Below, one piece after another: positions 16,277-25,417 of a stretch of 64,000 nucleotides of DNA. The first letter of the stretch is position 1. Each line of letters opens with the position of its first letter. The notes under the pieces were generated by a model. It saw only the letters and a list, made by a program, of their open reading frames with translations, had not been told where the DNA came from and did no database searches. A program made the translations under genes and the position numbers. Source of the DNA: JACCYJ01 sp038198775 (GTDB taxonomy: Bacteria; Actinomycetota; Actinomycetes; Propionibacteriales; Nocardioidaceae); the NCBI GenBank assembly GCA_038198775.1, contig JBBPZV010000039.1, forward strand, positions 1 through 64,000, given 5' to 3'.

Positions 16277-16705
16277 GTGTGGTTCCCTGAGCCGGTGGAC
16301 CGCAACGCACTGGTCGCGGGAGGGGTGGCGGCGGTCTTCAGCGGCGTCCCGTCGACCGTGCACGCCGTCCTGACCGGACGCGACCCGCTGGAGGCGGCGT
16401 ACGCCGCGGGGTCGATCGCCCTGCCCGACACCACTCGGCGGTGGGCGCTGCTGGCGGCCGGTGTCGGCGTGCACACGGTCCTCTCGCTGGGATGGGCGCT
16501 GGTCCTCGCCGCACTGCTGCCCCGGCGCGGCGCCGCGGTGGCCGGTGGAGCAGCCGGGCTCGCGATCGCGGCCCTCGACCTGGGGATCCTGGGGCGGGCC
16601 CTTCCGCGGATCCGGGATCTGCCGCTGCTGCCGCAGGTGGCCGACCACGTGGCGTACGGTGCGCTGTTCGGCGCGACATTGCAGCGCCAGCGCAGCGATC
16701 GGTAG
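16277..16705 (+). CDS. Small integral membrane protein of unknown function
   Basis: About 142 residues with three to four hydrophobic segments: around LVAGGVAAVFSGVPSTVHAV, WALLAAGVGVHTVLSLGWAL plus VLAALLP, GAAVAGGAAGLAIAALDLGIL, and a C-terminal amphipathic stretch VADHVAYGALFGATLQRQR. I do not recognise a family. Two GTG starts are possible (16277 and 16295). It ends 6 bases before the Ddn-like gene, so the two are probably cotranscribed. Confidence 0.6.
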   Translation: MWFPEPVDRNALVAGGVAAVFSGVPSTVHAVLTGRDPLEAAYAAGSIALPDTTRRWALLAAGVGVHTVLSLGWALVLAALLPRRGAAVAGGAAGLAIAALDLGILGRALPRIRDLPLLPQVADHVAYGALFGATLQRQRSDR

Positions 16706-16711
16706 CGGACC

Positions 16712-17113
16712 GTGGACAAACAAGCCGTTGGCAAGGCAGTGACCCGGGTGATCAACCCGGTCGTCCGCAAGGCGATTGACCTCGGGGTGGCGCCGGGGTA
16801 CGCCGTGCTGGAGACGATCGGCCGCACGTCGGAGCAGCCGCGGCGGACTCCGGTCGGCAACGGCCTGGACGGCGACACCTTCTGGATCGTCTCCGAACAC
16901 GGGTACCGGGCGGCGTACGTCCGCAACATCCGGGCCAACTCCCAGGTCCGCGTAAAAGTGGGCGGCCGCTGGCGCTCCGGGACGGCGACCCTGCTGCCCG
17001 ACGACGACCCGCGCGAGCGGCAGCGACGGATCGGCCGCCGGCTCAACAGCGCCATGGTGCGGGCGATGGGCACAGGTCTGCTGACAATCCGGATCGATCT
17101 GGACTCCAGCTGA
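16712..17113 (+). CDS. Ddn-like F420-dependent nitroreductase/quinone-reductase family protein
   Basis: A 133-residue protein with the split-barrel fold of the deazaflavin (F420)-dependent nitroreductase family. Matching segments are YAVLETIGRTSEQPRRTPVG, DTFWIVSEHGYRAAYVRNIR and ANSQVRVKVGGRWRSGTATL. In this family the G-R-x-S/T-G-x-x-R-x-T-P pattern holds the F420 phosphate. Members reduce quinones or nitro compounds, or isomerise substrates. The start is a GTG at 16712. The bases 17114-17285 after it show no gene or clear terminator. Confidence 0.82.
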   Translation: MDKQAVGKAVTRVINPVVRKAIDLGVAPGYAVLETIGRTSEQPRRTPVGNGLDGDTFWIVSEHGYRAAYVRNIRANSQVRVKVGGRWRSGTATLLPDDDPRERQRRIGRRLNSAMVRAMGTGLLTIRIDLDSS

Positions 17114-17285
17114 CGCAGCGGACCGATCACGGCAGTGGCGGGCCGCGGGCGCGGCATCTCCACCCGCCTTCCGGATGGATGGCTCGTGGATCCCGACCGG
17201 AGGCTGTCGAGGGGGCAGGGAAAGAACGCCGCAGCAAAAGTTGATCCGGCCCGGAGAGGCGCCGCAGCCGGATAACGGTACCGGT

Positions 17286-19292
17286 TCACCCCATGCCAGG
17301 ACGCCACCGACGGCCGTAACTTGCGATCTCGGCCGCACACCATGCCGCGAGCAGCACCCCGGCGACGACCGTCGTGGCCGTCGCGGCCAGGGCAAACCAG
17401 GGTGACGGCACCAGGTAGGTGCCGCCCGTCTCGATCCCGGTTGCCAAGACCAGGTAGGCACCCGACGACAGGGCGCCGGCGAGGGCGAGCGGCAGCGCGA
17501 GCCTCCAGAGCGCGAGCCCGTACAACCACCGTCGGCGATCGGTCACGCCGGTGATGGGGGCGACATCGCGGGCCCCGGCCAGGACGTCACCCACCAGCGT
17601 CAGGCCGGTCCCGACCGCGACGGCCAGGATTCCCAGGGCACCCCAGACAACCGTCCAGTTCGCCCAGGTCGTCTGCAGGGTGCCCTCGTTAACGAAACCT
17701 TGTCCCACGGCATCGAGCTGTAGCCCATCTGGGACCTGCCGGTAGGCCTGCCGCTGCAGTTTGGTCCACCGGCAATCCACTGCCACCGGTGGAGACGAGA
17801 TACTGGTTCGCCCCGTGGCGGGCGAGCTGTTTCATGTCGGTGGCGTCGTTGACGTCGAAGGTCAGTTCGGCTGTCCCACCGCCGAAAGCCGCCAGCAGTG
17901 GGCTGCCGGGCTGGGTGTTCGTATCCGGATGGTTACAGGTCCGCCCGAGCACCTGCATGGCTCGACACGATCCGCTGACCACGACGGTCAGATGTCGCGG
18001 ATTCTCGGTGCTGAGCCATGTCCAAACCGGCGCAGCTCCGGAGAGGCCCCGCAGGTAGTCGGCCAGCTGAGGACCGTACGGGGCATTGTCCGCCTCGACC
18101 ACGCGGCCGGCGACCCAGGCGCGCAGCGCGACCGCGTCCCGGTACTCCAGACTCAGCGAACCGGTCCACAACTGGACCTGCCCCAAGACGAGGATCGCGC
18201 CGCACACCCCCAGCATCACTCTGCTGGCCCGCGCCGGGAACAACTGCAGGCTGCGACCTCCGAGCAGCGCGGCGGCCGACCCAGCCCGATGGCCGAAACG
18301 CGCGACCACCCTGCCGACGAACGACAGCACCACCGCCAACAGCGACGAGATCGTCAACGCGACCGCCAAGCTGCCGAGGACGAACGCCATAACCCGGGGG
18401 CGCCCAGCTTGTGACTGTGCCGGGATCCAGCTCGTGAGGACCGCCGCGACGACGCACACTGCGGCCGATCGGACCGGGAGACCCTGCCGCACGACCCGGA
18501 AGTCCCGGTAGCCGCGCCATCGACGGGCCTGCCGCACCGCCAGCACCGTGGCGCACCCGATGAAGAGGCTGAGGGCGATGGCGACGAGATGCGGCCAGGC
18601 CGAGCGACTCGGCGGCTCGGAAGTGGGCATCCAGCCATGAAATGGTTACATCGCGTGAGCTGAAAGCCACGGCACCACCACGGTGGCGGCCAGCATGGTC
18701 AGCACCTCGGATGTGCGGACGGCGTTGAGGGTGGGCAGGCCGTAGAAGGCGTCCTGAGGTGCGTTGCCGCCGAACCCCGAAACCGCCACCATGCGGTGGG
18801 GATCGAACGCCGCACGGGTCGGACGAAGGTACACGCGGCGTTCGCCCGGCGACTCCAGGCCGGAGGGGGCGATCACGCCCGCGACCCGGCCGAACAGGTC
18901 CGCTCGGCTTCGGCCCAGCGCGGTCAGGGTGGCCGGGGACAGCACCGCTTCGCCCGGCCACGGCCAACCGCCATTCCCGGAGGCTGCGGGGCGTCAGGCC
19001 GAAGCGGCCAGATGGAGATCACCAAGACCTGGCGGTCCGCGAGGGACACGAAACCGTCGTAGGAGTACAGCAGTGAGGCGGAGGCCCTGTCGTGGGCAAT
19101 GACCGGCCGCAGGGTGTCTGCGCGAGCCTGGCGAAGGTCGTCGAAGTGCCACCAGAAGGCTGCAGCCAGCATGCCTGCGGTCACGACCGTCGATCCCAGC
19201 ACCAGACCGGCCCAGCGGATCCGGTGCCAGGGGCCGCGCCCGCCGAAACGGCGCCCGAGCCAGGCCAGCCAGCCCAGACGCGGCCCGCTCAT
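17286..19292 (-). pseudogene. FtsX-like ABC transporter permease, broken by frameshifts and a stop
   Basis: Four consecutive leftward pieces together make one permease of about 665 residues. Piece 1 starts at 19292 (MSGPRLGWLAWLGRRFGG) and contains a membrane segment and SYDGFVSLADRQVLVIS. Near 18975 the frame changes, and piece 2 continues with WPWPGEAVLSPATLTAL. Piece 2 meets an in-frame TAA at 18646-18648; piece 3 resumes in the same frame 15 bases later with WPHLVAIALSLFIGCATVLA and two more membrane segments. Near 17770 a second frameshift passes to piece 4, whose last membrane segments end at 17286. The start overlaps the ATPase stop (ATGA), the normal arrangement for this transporter type. 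Three independent lesions argue for a pseudogene; clustered sequencing errors are the alternative. Confidence 0.75.
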
Positions 19293-19986
19293 ACCGGCGC
19301 CGATGCCGCCAACTCGACGGGGGTCAGGGCCGCGTCGGCCAGGCGCAGTGTCCGGGACGCCGCATCGGCAACCACCGGATCGTGCGTCACCAGGAGGAGG
19401 CTGCATCCGTACCGGTCCGGCAGCCCGAACATCACGTCGATCACCTGATCTCGGGTCTCGGGGTCGAGAGAACCGGTGGGCTCGTCGGCGATCACCAGCC
19501 GTGGCTCGTTCACCAGCGCACGAGCCACGGCTATCCGCTGCTGCTCACCGCCCGAGAATTCGGTGACCGCCCGCCACTGCGTCGATACCCCCAACGTGGC
19601 CAGCAGCTGTTCGGCATGCCGCCTGGCCTCGGTGACGGGGCGACCGGCCAGCAGACCGCTCACCATGACGTTCTCCAGCGGCGACAGCTCGGGAAGCAAC
19701 TCTCCGCTCTGGAAGATCACCCCGATCTTCTCCCGGCGGATCCGGCCACGTCTCGCCCGCGGAGCTTCACCCGTTCGCCGTCAACGAAGATCTCGCCGGC
19801 GTCGGCCGGCTGCATTCCCAGCACGCACGAGAGCAGCGTGCTCTTGCCGCTCCCGCTCCTGCCCATGATTGCCACGGACTCGCCGCGAGCCACCAACAAG
19901 GCGACGTCCTTCAGCACGGTCCGGCCGCCGTACGACACCCGAAGGGCCTCGACACGCAGCACCGGTGTGGCATCCATGCCGCTCAT
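19289..19986 (-). pseudogene. ABC transporter ATPase (MacB/LolD-type), single frameshift
   Basis: Two pieces form one ATPase of about 232 residues. The N-terminal piece from 19986 has VEALRVSYGGRTVLKDVALL and the Walker A GRSGSGKST, and runs out of frame after LRGRDVA near 19745. The second piece, in another frame, reads RIRREKIGVIFQSGELLPEL with the Q-loop, the signature FSGGEQQR, Walker B LVIADEPTGSLD and the H-loop THD. A one-base deletion in the run around GTGGCCGGATCC would explain the break. The order secreted protein, ATPase, permease on one strand is that of small-peptide export or immunity cassettes. Confidence 0.8.
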
Positions 19987-20031
19987 GGCGGGGCCGCTAC
20001 GGTGTGAATGCCCAGCCAGGACACGGTCGTG

Positions 20032-20352
20032 TCACGTCCAGTCGCTGCAGGAATCCCAACCCGGCTTGTTGGTGCAGGCTTTCACGGCGGTCACATAGAC
20101 ATTGTATTTCTTGACCGTGGTTCCGCATCCGCTGTAGTTCTCAAGCCGGTTGTCGGTGCTGTTCCAGTACCCGTAGGCCGAGTGCGAGTCGCACTTGCTG
20201 TCGTTGACACTGAAGTGGTCGTGAGTCTGGTTGTCCCAGACATGGGACCCGCCGTCAGGCGAGTAGGCCTCATGTATCGCCAGCGCCGGTGTAACGGCGG
20301 TTACTGACAGGACTGGTGTGACTACAGCGAGACATCTTACGGCTGTTGTCAT
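20032..20352 (-). CDS. Small secreted Cys-containing protein linked to an ABC transporter
   Basis: A 106-residue protein with a clear Sec signal (MTTAVRCLAVVTPVLSV, then TAVTPALA, with predicted cleavage after ALA). The mature part, about 81 residues, is rich in Asp, Asn, Ser, Tyr and Trp and has four Cys (in DSKCDS, YSGCGTT, VKACTN and WDSCSDW), enough for two disulfides. It ends in the aromatic sequence DSCSDWT. A ribosome-binding site (GGGGGGAC) precedes the ATG. The base composition is visibly less GC-rich than the surroundings. The downstream ATPase and FtsX-like permease genes suggest a lactococcin-972-like bacteriocin locus or another exported peptide, but the sequence itself matches no family I know. 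Confidence 0.7.
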   Translation of the reverse strand: MTTAVRCLAVVTPVLSVTAVTPALAIHEAYSPDGGSHVWDNQTHDHFSVNDSKCDSHSAYGYWNSTDNRLENYSGCGTTVKKYNVYVTAVKACTNKPGWDSCSDWT

Positions 20353-20424
20353 GTCCCCCCGGGGGAGTCGTCGTTACCGAAGGCCTACCCACAGGTCGGA
20401 CGCGCCAGCAAGGGGGCAGCTTTA

Positions 20425-22545
20425 TTAGCTGTCCATCGGCGAGCCCTGCGCGGCTACCTCTCGCGCCACCGTTGGCCCCCGGTCCAGCAGCAGCCCGAAC
20501 CCGGCCTCGTCCAGCACCGGCACGCCGAGGTGCAGCGCCTTTTCGTGCTTGGCTCCCGGCGACTCCCCCACCACCACGAACGCGGTCGACTTCGACACCG
20601 ACCCGCTGGCCCTGCCACCCCGGGAGACGATCGCCTCCTTCGCCTCGTCGCGGGACCACCCGGCCAGCGAGCCGGTCACCACGATGCTCAGCCCCTCCAG
20701 CGTCCGCCCCGGCCCGTCGGTGGCGTCGTCGGCCAGGCGTACGCCGGCGCGACGCCACTTGTCGACCACCTCGCGGTGCCAGTCGACGGCGAACCACTCC
20801 CCCACCGCAGTGGCGATCGTCGGCCCCACGCCGTCAACCGCTGCGAGCTCCTCCTCCGACGCGGCCTCGATCGCGTCCAGGCTGCCGAACCGCCGCGCCA
20901 GCGCCCGGGCCGCGGTCGGACCGACGTGCCGGATCGACAGCGCCACCAGCACCCGCCACAGCGGCCGCTGCTCGGCCTCGGCCAGGTTGTCCAGCAGCCG
21001 AGTGCCGTTGGCGGACAGCGTGCCGTCCTTGCGCGTGAACAGCGGCACCCGCAGCAGCTCGGCCTCGTCCAGGCCGAACAGGTCCCCCTCATCGGCCACC
21101 ACACCGGCGTCCAGCAGCGCGGCCGCCGCCTCGTACCCCATCACCTCGATGTCGAAGGCGCCCCGCCCGGCGACGTGGAACAGCCGCTCCCGCAGCTGCG
21201 CCGGGCAGGACCGGGTGTTGGGGCAGCGGATGTCGGCGTCGCCCTCCCGCTCCGGCGCCAGCGGGGTGCCGCAGGACGGGCAGTGCGTCGGCATCTCGAA
21301 CTTCCGCTCGGTCCCGTCCCGCAGCTCGACCACCGGCCCCACGATCTCGGGGATAACGTCGCCGGCCTTGCGCAGCACCACGGTGTCCCCGATCAGCACG
21401 CCCTTGCGCTTCACCTCCGAGGCGTTGTGCAGCGTCGCCATCGACACCGTCGAGCCGGACACCCGGACCGGCTCCATCTGCCCGAACGGCGTCACCCGCC
21501 CGGTCCGCCCGACGTTGACGAGGACGTCCAGCAGCTTGGTGTTGACCTCCTCGGGGGGGTACTTGAACGCGATCGCCCACCGCGGCGCCCGCGAGGTCGA
21601 CCCGAGCCGCCGCTGCAGGGAGACCTGGTCGACCTTGACGACGACGCCGTCGATCTCGTGCTCCACGGCGTGGCGGTGCTCCCGGTAGTGCTCGATGTAC
21701 GCCTCCACCGCCACCAGGTCGGCCACCACCTTCACCTGTGGGCTCACCGGCAGCCCCCAGCGCGACAGCGCCTCGTACGCCACCGACTGCCGCTCGGGCG
21801 CGAAGCCGCGCCGGGTGCCGATGCCGTGGCAGATCATCCGAAGCGGCCGCGACGCGGTGACCGCCGGGTCCTTCTGCCGCAGCGAGCCGGCGGCGGCGTT
21901 GCGGGGGTTGGCGAACGGCGCCTTGCCGGCCGCCACCAGGCCGGCGTTCAGGTCTTCGAACGCTGCCACCGGGAAGAACACCTCGCCGCGGACCTCCAGC
22001 AGCTCCGGCACGTCGTCCGCGTCGCCGGCCAGCCGGCCGGGCACCCCGGCGATGGTGCGGACGTTGGCGGTGACGTCCTCTCCGGTGCGCCCGTCACCGC
22101 GGGTGGCTGCCCGGGCCAGCCGGCCCCGGTCGTAGCTGAGGCTGATCGCCAGCCCGTCGACCTTGAGCTCGCACAGGTAGTCGGCTCCCGCGCCGATCGC
22201 GCGCTCCACCCGGGCCGCCCACGCCTGCAGCTCCTCGCCGGTGAACGCGTTGTCGAGGCTCATCATCGGCTCGCCGTGCTCGACGGGCGTGAACAGCGTC
22301 GACACCGCCCCACCGACCTGCTGGGTCGGGGAGTCCGGGGTACGCAGCTCCGGGTGGCGCTCCTCGAGGCGCTCCAGCTCGCGCATCATCGCGTCGAAGT
22401 CGGCGTCGGAGATCGTCGGTGCGTCCAGGGTGTGGTAGCGGAACCGGGCGTCGTCGACCCGCTCGCTGAGCTGCCGGTGCTGCTCTCGCGCCTGCGGTGT
22501 CGCCGCGGCCCCGGCGACGTCGGTCGGCGGCTGCGTCTTCGCCAT
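20425..22545 (-). CDS. ligA: NAD-dependent DNA ligase
   Basis: A complete 706-residue LigA that seals nicks in replication and repair. Domains in order: the Ia NAD-binding helices (about 1-75), the adenylation domain with the catalytic Lys128 in CELKVDGLAISL, the OB domain with VNVGRTGRVTPFGQMEPV, and a four-Cys zinc finger (HCPSCGTP and IRCPNTRSCPAQ). Helix-hairpin-helix repeats follow (LSIRHVGPTAARALARRF, AVDGVGPTIATAVGEWF), and the C-terminal BRCT domain contains GLSIVVTGSLAGWSRDEAK. The stop codon lies in the loop of a small hairpin (GGGCAGC at 20414-20420 and GCTGTCC at 20428-20434), possibly incidental. Essential housekeeping gene. Confidence 0.97.
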   Translation of the reverse strand: MAKTQPPTDVAGAAATPQAREQHRQLSERVDDARFRYHTLDAPTISDADFDAMMRELERLEERHPELRTPDSPTQQVGGAVSTLFTPVEHGEPMMSLDNAFTGEELQAWAARVERAIGAGADYLCELKVDGLAISLSYDRGRLARAATRGDGRTGEDVTANVRTIAGVPGRLAGDADDVPELLEVRGEVFFPVAAFEDLNAGLVAAGKAPFANPRNAAAGSLRQKDPAVTASRPLRMICHGIGTRRGFAPERQSVAYEALSRWGLPVSPQVKVVADLVAVEAYIEHYREHRHAVEHEIDGVVVKVDQVSLQRRLGSTSRAPRWAIAFKYPPEEVNTKLLDVLVNVGRTGRVTPFGQMEPVRVSGSTVSMATLHNASEVKRKGVLIGDTVVLRKAGDVIPEIVGPVVELRDGTERKFEMPTHCPSCGTPLAPEREGDADIRCPNTRSCPAQLRERLFHVAGRGAFDIEVMGYEAAAALLDAGVVADEGDLFGLDEAELLRVPLFTRKDGTLSANGTRLLDNLAEAEQRPLWRVLVALSIRHVGPTAARALARRFGSLDAIEAASEEELAAVDGVGPTIATAVGEWFAVDWHREVVDKWRRAGVRLADDATDGPGRTLEGLSIVVTGSLAGWSRDEAKEAIVSRGGRASGSVSKSTAFVVVGESPGAKHEKALHLGVPVLDEAGFGLLLDRGPTVAREVAAQGSPMDS

Positions 22546-22580
22546 GACCCCATCCTGCCGGTCGGGACCGACGGCGGCGC

Positions 22581-23000
22581 TCAGTAGTCGCCAGCCGGTG
22601 GCGGACCTCCGGCGACCACCTCGATGTCACAGGTCGGGCCGCTGGCGCCGGCGAGGCGGCCGTCGGTGGTGAGGAGGACCGCGCGGAGCGCCTCGGCGAG
22701 CGCGACGTACATTGCATCCCAGCCGCGCACGGTGTTCCGGAGTTCCCACGCTCGCGGCAGCAGTGGTCGGTGTCCGAATCGCTCCCCTGGCCACGCCGCG
22801 AGGTCCTCCACCGCCTGGGAGCCCGCGGTGAGGTCCATCCGGCCCAGCAGGTGCTGGCTCCGTAGCACACCGAAAACCTCGGCGTCGACGACATGCGGCG
22901 CTGCGTGGTCGGGGTCGGCGGCGAGCCGGTCCCGGAGCTGTTCGGCCGCTGGTCCTCCGGTCAGCACCTCGACGAGGCAGGAGGCGTCAACGACGAGCAT
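22581..23000 (-). CDS. vapC: VapC-type PIN-domain toxin
   Basis: A 139-residue PIN-domain ribonuclease. The acidic cluster that binds Mg2+ is recognisable: Asp in MLVVDASCLVEVL, Glu in HVVDAEVFGVLR, and Asp in RGWDAMYVALAEAL followed by LLTTDGRL. Its ATG at 23000 lies inside the end of the antitoxin gene, overlapping it by 14 bases, the usual toxin-antitoxin arrangement. Expected action is cleavage of specific RNAs (often tRNA) when the antitoxin is lost. Confidence 0.9.
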   Translation of the reverse strand: MLVVDASCLVEVLTGGPAAEQLRDRLAADPDHAAPHVVDAEVFGVLRSQHLLGRMDLTAGSQAVEDLAAWPGERFGHRPLLPRAWELRNTVRGWDAMYVALAEALRAVLLTTDGRLAGASGPTCDIEVVAGGPPPAGDY

Positions 23001-23232
23001 CGGGCCAGGTACCGCGGTGCTCGTCGAGCGCGGCGAGCACGTCGGCACGGCTGATCGGTGATGACCGACGCCTGGTTCGAGACAGCCAGTCACCCACACT
23101 GGGCCGGGTCGCCAGCCGGACCGCCTCGGAGCGCAAGAGCTCGGGAACGCTCACCCCTGCCTCCGCCGCACGCCTCGCCAGCCCCGCATAGACGTCGTCG
23201 TCGAGATCGCGGATCTGCACGGTCTTTGGCAT
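22987..23232 (-). CDS. vapB: VapB-type antitoxin
   Basis: An 81-residue protein. The N-terminal MPKTVQIRDLDDDVYAGLAR with AAEAGVSVPELLRSEA is a ribbon-helix-helix (FitA-like) DNA-binding domain. The C-terminal tail (ADVLAALDEHRGTWPDARR) should wrap the toxin. It precedes and overlaps vapC. Two overlapping inverted repeats immediately upstream are the likely autoregulatory operator. Confidence 0.9.
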   Translation of the reverse strand: MPKTVQIRDLDDDVYAGLARRAAEAGVSVPELLRSEAVRLATRPSVGDWLSRTRRRSSPISRADVLAALDEHRGTWPDARR

Positions 23233-23245
23233 GCGGTGGACAATA

Positions 23246-23274
23246 GCATGCGTGTTCGCATGCCGTTATGCGAA
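23246..23274. promoter_or_regulatory. Palindromic vapBC operator/promoter
   Basis: Two perfect, overlapping inverted repeats sit 14-42 bases upstream of the vapB start: GCATGCG-TGTT-CGCATGC (23246-23263) and TTCGCAT-GCCGTT-ATGCGAA (23255-23274). The shared half-site is CGCAT. FitA-like antitoxins bind such paired repeats with the toxin and repress their own operon. On the minus strand a TGCTATTGT element between the repeats and vapB could serve as an extended -10. Confidence 0.6.
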
Positions 23275-23289
23275 CGAGCATGTGCGCTG

Positions 23290-23331
23290 CCCTCGGCGGA
23301 TCTGAAAGGCCGACGTCAAGCTGGCCGAGGG
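23290..23331. terminator. Inverted repeat after the MetE-like gene
   Basis: CCCTCGGC at 23290-23297 and GCCGAGGG at 23324-23331 can pair with a 26-base loop, between the end of the MetE-like gene (23365, leftward) and vapB. There is no T-run, so termination is only one possibility. Confidence 0.25.
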
Positions 23332-23364
23332 GCCGCTCGGCGCGCGCGAAACCGGTACGCCGGC

Positions 23365-24333
23365 TCAGCCGGCCAGCGCCGCGGCGAGCTCGCGGACGAG
23401 GCGGAGCGCCTGCCTGGCCCAGGCCGGGGACGCGCCGGCGAGGCCGCAGGTCGGGGTGACCACGAGCCGGTCCGGCTCGGGGTCGAGGTCGAACCGGCCG
23501 AAGCACCGGCGCACCGCGGAGACCAGGTCGCCCACCGCGGAGGCGGCCGCAGGGTCGACGGCAGGCACCACACCTGGCCACAGGTCCACGCCCGCCTCGT
23601 ATGCCTGCGGCCACGCCGACGACAGGCGGACCGCCGACAGGTCGAAGGACAGGGCGCGGAACCCGGCGGCGGCCAGCATGCCGATGGGAACCTCGGCCGC
23701 GCAGACGTGCACGATCGGGATCCCGCCCGCCGACTCGACGGCCGAGACGACGGCGGCCAGGGTCGCCTGCGCCTCCGGTGCTGCGACGCTGCGGTGGCGC
23801 GAGAAGCCGCTGGCGGTCGGAACGGCCCCGGCGAGCACCGCCGGCAGGGCGGGCTCGTCCACCTGCACCACGACGGTTGCGCCGGGGACCCGCCGGCGTA
23901 CGTCGGCGACGTAGGCGCCGACACCAGCGGCCAGCGACTGTGCGACGTCGCGGCGGGCGCCGTGGTCGGCCAGCACGCGGTCGCCGCGCGGGCGTTCCAT
24001 CGTCGCCGCCAGCGTCCACGGACCGGCCACCTGCACCTTGAGCCGGCCGGAGTAGCCCTGGGTGTGCTCCTCGAGCACGTCGAGGTCCTGCCGCAGCAGT
24101 GAGATCGCTCTGCTGTGGTCGATGCCCGGGGCGTCCTGCAGCCGCCAGCCGGCGGGTTGCAGGTCGGCGGCCAGGCCGTCGAGCAGCGCGGCGCCCCGGC
24201 CGGTGATTCCGGCGGTTGGACCGCGCGCGGGCAGCTCGGGCAGGTGCGGCAGGTCGGGCAGCTCGCCCACGACGATGCGCACCGCCTCGTCGATGTCGGT
24301 GCCGGGCATCGACCCGATCCCGGTTGCGGTCAC
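23365..24333 (-). CDS. MetE-like (cobalamin-independent methionine synthase C-terminal domain) protein
   Basis: A 322-residue protein equivalent to the C-terminal catalytic barrel of MetE without the N-terminal half. It starts VTATGIGSMPGTDIDEAV, contains LKVQVAGPWTLAATM, and VVVQVDEPALPAVLAG with the conserved Asp-Glu. Zinc-ligand candidates are His and Cys in IVHVCAAEVP and the Cys of TPTCGLAG. Such short MetE relatives transfer methyl groups from donors other than folate in archaea, and are widespread but unassigned in actinobacteria. The GTG start overlaps the mnmA stop by 4 bases, so it is the third gene of the desulfurase-mnmA operon. Confidence 0.82.
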   Translation of the reverse strand: MTATGIGSMPGTDIDEAVRIVVGELPDLPHLPELPARGPTAGITGRGAALLDGLAADLQPAGWRLQDAPGIDHSRAISLLRQDLDVLEEHTQGYSGRLKVQVAGPWTLAATMERPRGDRVLADHGARRDVAQSLAAGVGAYVADVRRRVPGATVVVQVDEPALPAVLAGAVPTASGFSRHRSVAAPEAQATLAAVVSAVESAGGIPIVHVCAAEVPIGMLAAAGFRALSFDLSAVRLSSAWPQAYEAGVDLWPGVVPAVDPAAASAVGDLVSAVRRCFGRFDLDPEPDRLVVTPTCGLAGASPAWARQALRLVRELAAALAG

Positions 24334-25415
24334 GCGGCGGTGTGTGCGGCGGCGGTGATGGTGGCGCTGCCGAGGACCCGGGTGCCGGCGTACAAGACCG
24401 CCGCCTGCCCCGGCGCGACGCCGTGAGCCGGCACATCCAGGTCGACCACGATGCGCTGGCCGAGCGGGGTGGCCGTGGCGGCCACCGGGTCGGCGTGTGC
24501 CCGCAGCTGCACCTGACACGGCAGCGCCCCGCGAGGCGCCTCGCCGCACCAGCGAGGGTCGACCGCCTCCAGGTGGTCGACGGCGAGAGACTCCCTCGGC
24601 CCGACCGTGACCGTCCGGGTCGTCGGCTCGATGTCGACGACGAAGCGTGGCCGCCCGTCAGCGGCCGGGACGCCGAGCCGCAGCCCGCGGCGCTGCCCGA
24701 TCGTGAACGCGTACGCCCCGTCGTGGTCGCCGAGCGCCTGCCCCTGCTCGTCGACGACCCGACCCGGGCGGGGACCAAGGCGCTGCCGCAGGAAGCCGGC
24801 GGTGTCCCTGTCGGCTATGAAGCAGATGTCGTGGCTGTCGGGCTTGGCCGCCACCGCGAGCCCGCGGCGAAGCGCCTCGGCGCGCACGTCGCCCTTGGTG
24901 CTGTCACCGAGCGGGAACAGCGCTCCGCGCAGCTGTCCCTGGGTCAGCACGCCGAGGACGTACGACTGGTCCTTGCCCACGTCGGCGGCCCGGTGCAGCT
25001 CGACGGCCCCGTCCAGCCCCGTCACCCGGCGCGCGTAGTGGCCGGTGGCCACCGCGTCGAATCCGAGCGCCAGCGCCCGGTCGAGCACGGCGGCGAACTT
25101 GATCCGCTCGTTGCACCGGATGCACGGGTTAGGGGTCTGACCCGCCGCGTACGCCGCCACGAAGTCCTCGACGACGTCGACGCCGAAACGCTCGCTGACG
25201 TCCCAGACGTAGAACGGGATGCCGATCACGTCCGCCGCCCGGCGGGCGTCGCCCGCGTCCTCCAGCGAGCAGCAGCCGCGGGCGCCGCTCCGGTACGACC
25301 GGGGGTTGCGGGACAGCGCAAGGTGAATCCCGGTCACGTCGTGCCCGGCGTCGACCGCTCGGGCCGCAGCGACTGCGGAGTCAACGCCGCCGGACATGGC
25401 GGCCAGCACGCGCAC
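24330..25415 (-). CDS. mnmA: tRNA-specific 2-thiouridylase
   Basis: A 361-residue MnmA that installs the 2-thio group at U34 of Lys, Glu and Gln tRNAs. The PP-loop is LAAMSGGVDSAVAA. The catalytic cysteines are in QTPNPCIRCNERIKF and SHDICFIAD, and the adenylate-binding AFTIGQRRGL follows. The GTG at 25415 puts the PP-loop at the usual distance from the N-terminus; it lies 2 bases after the stop of the cysteine desulfurase gene, its likely sulfur donor. The open frame to 26162 upstream is antisense-derived and not part of the protein. Confidence 0.96.
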   Translation of the reverse strand: MRVLAAMSGGVDSAVAAARAVDAGHDVTGIHLALSRNPRSYRSGARGCCSLEDAGDARRAADVIGIPFYVWDVSERFGVDVVEDFVAAYAAGQTPNPCIRCNERIKFAAVLDRALALGFDAVATGHYARRVTGLDGAVELHRAADVGKDQSYVLGVLTQGQLRGALFPLGDSTKGDVRAEALRRGLAVAAKPDSHDICFIADRDTAGFLRQRLGPRPGRVVDEQGQALGDHDGAYAFTIGQRRGLRLGVPAADGRPRFVVDIEPTTRTVTVGPRESLAVDHLEAVDPRWCGEAPRGALPCQVQLRAHADPVAATATPLGQRIVVDLDVPAHGVAPGQAAVLYAGTRVLGSATITAAAHTAA

Positions 25416-25417
25416 GG

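Noticed and set aside
19700..19780. Programmed frameshift in the ABC ATPase
   Set aside because: No slippery sequence or downstream structure is evident, and the partner permease has three further lesions, so mutation or sequencing error is more likely.
20008..20307. Plus-strand frame opposite the secreted peptide
   Set aside because: The minus-strand frame has a signal peptide, ribosome site and operon context. The plus frame has none of these.
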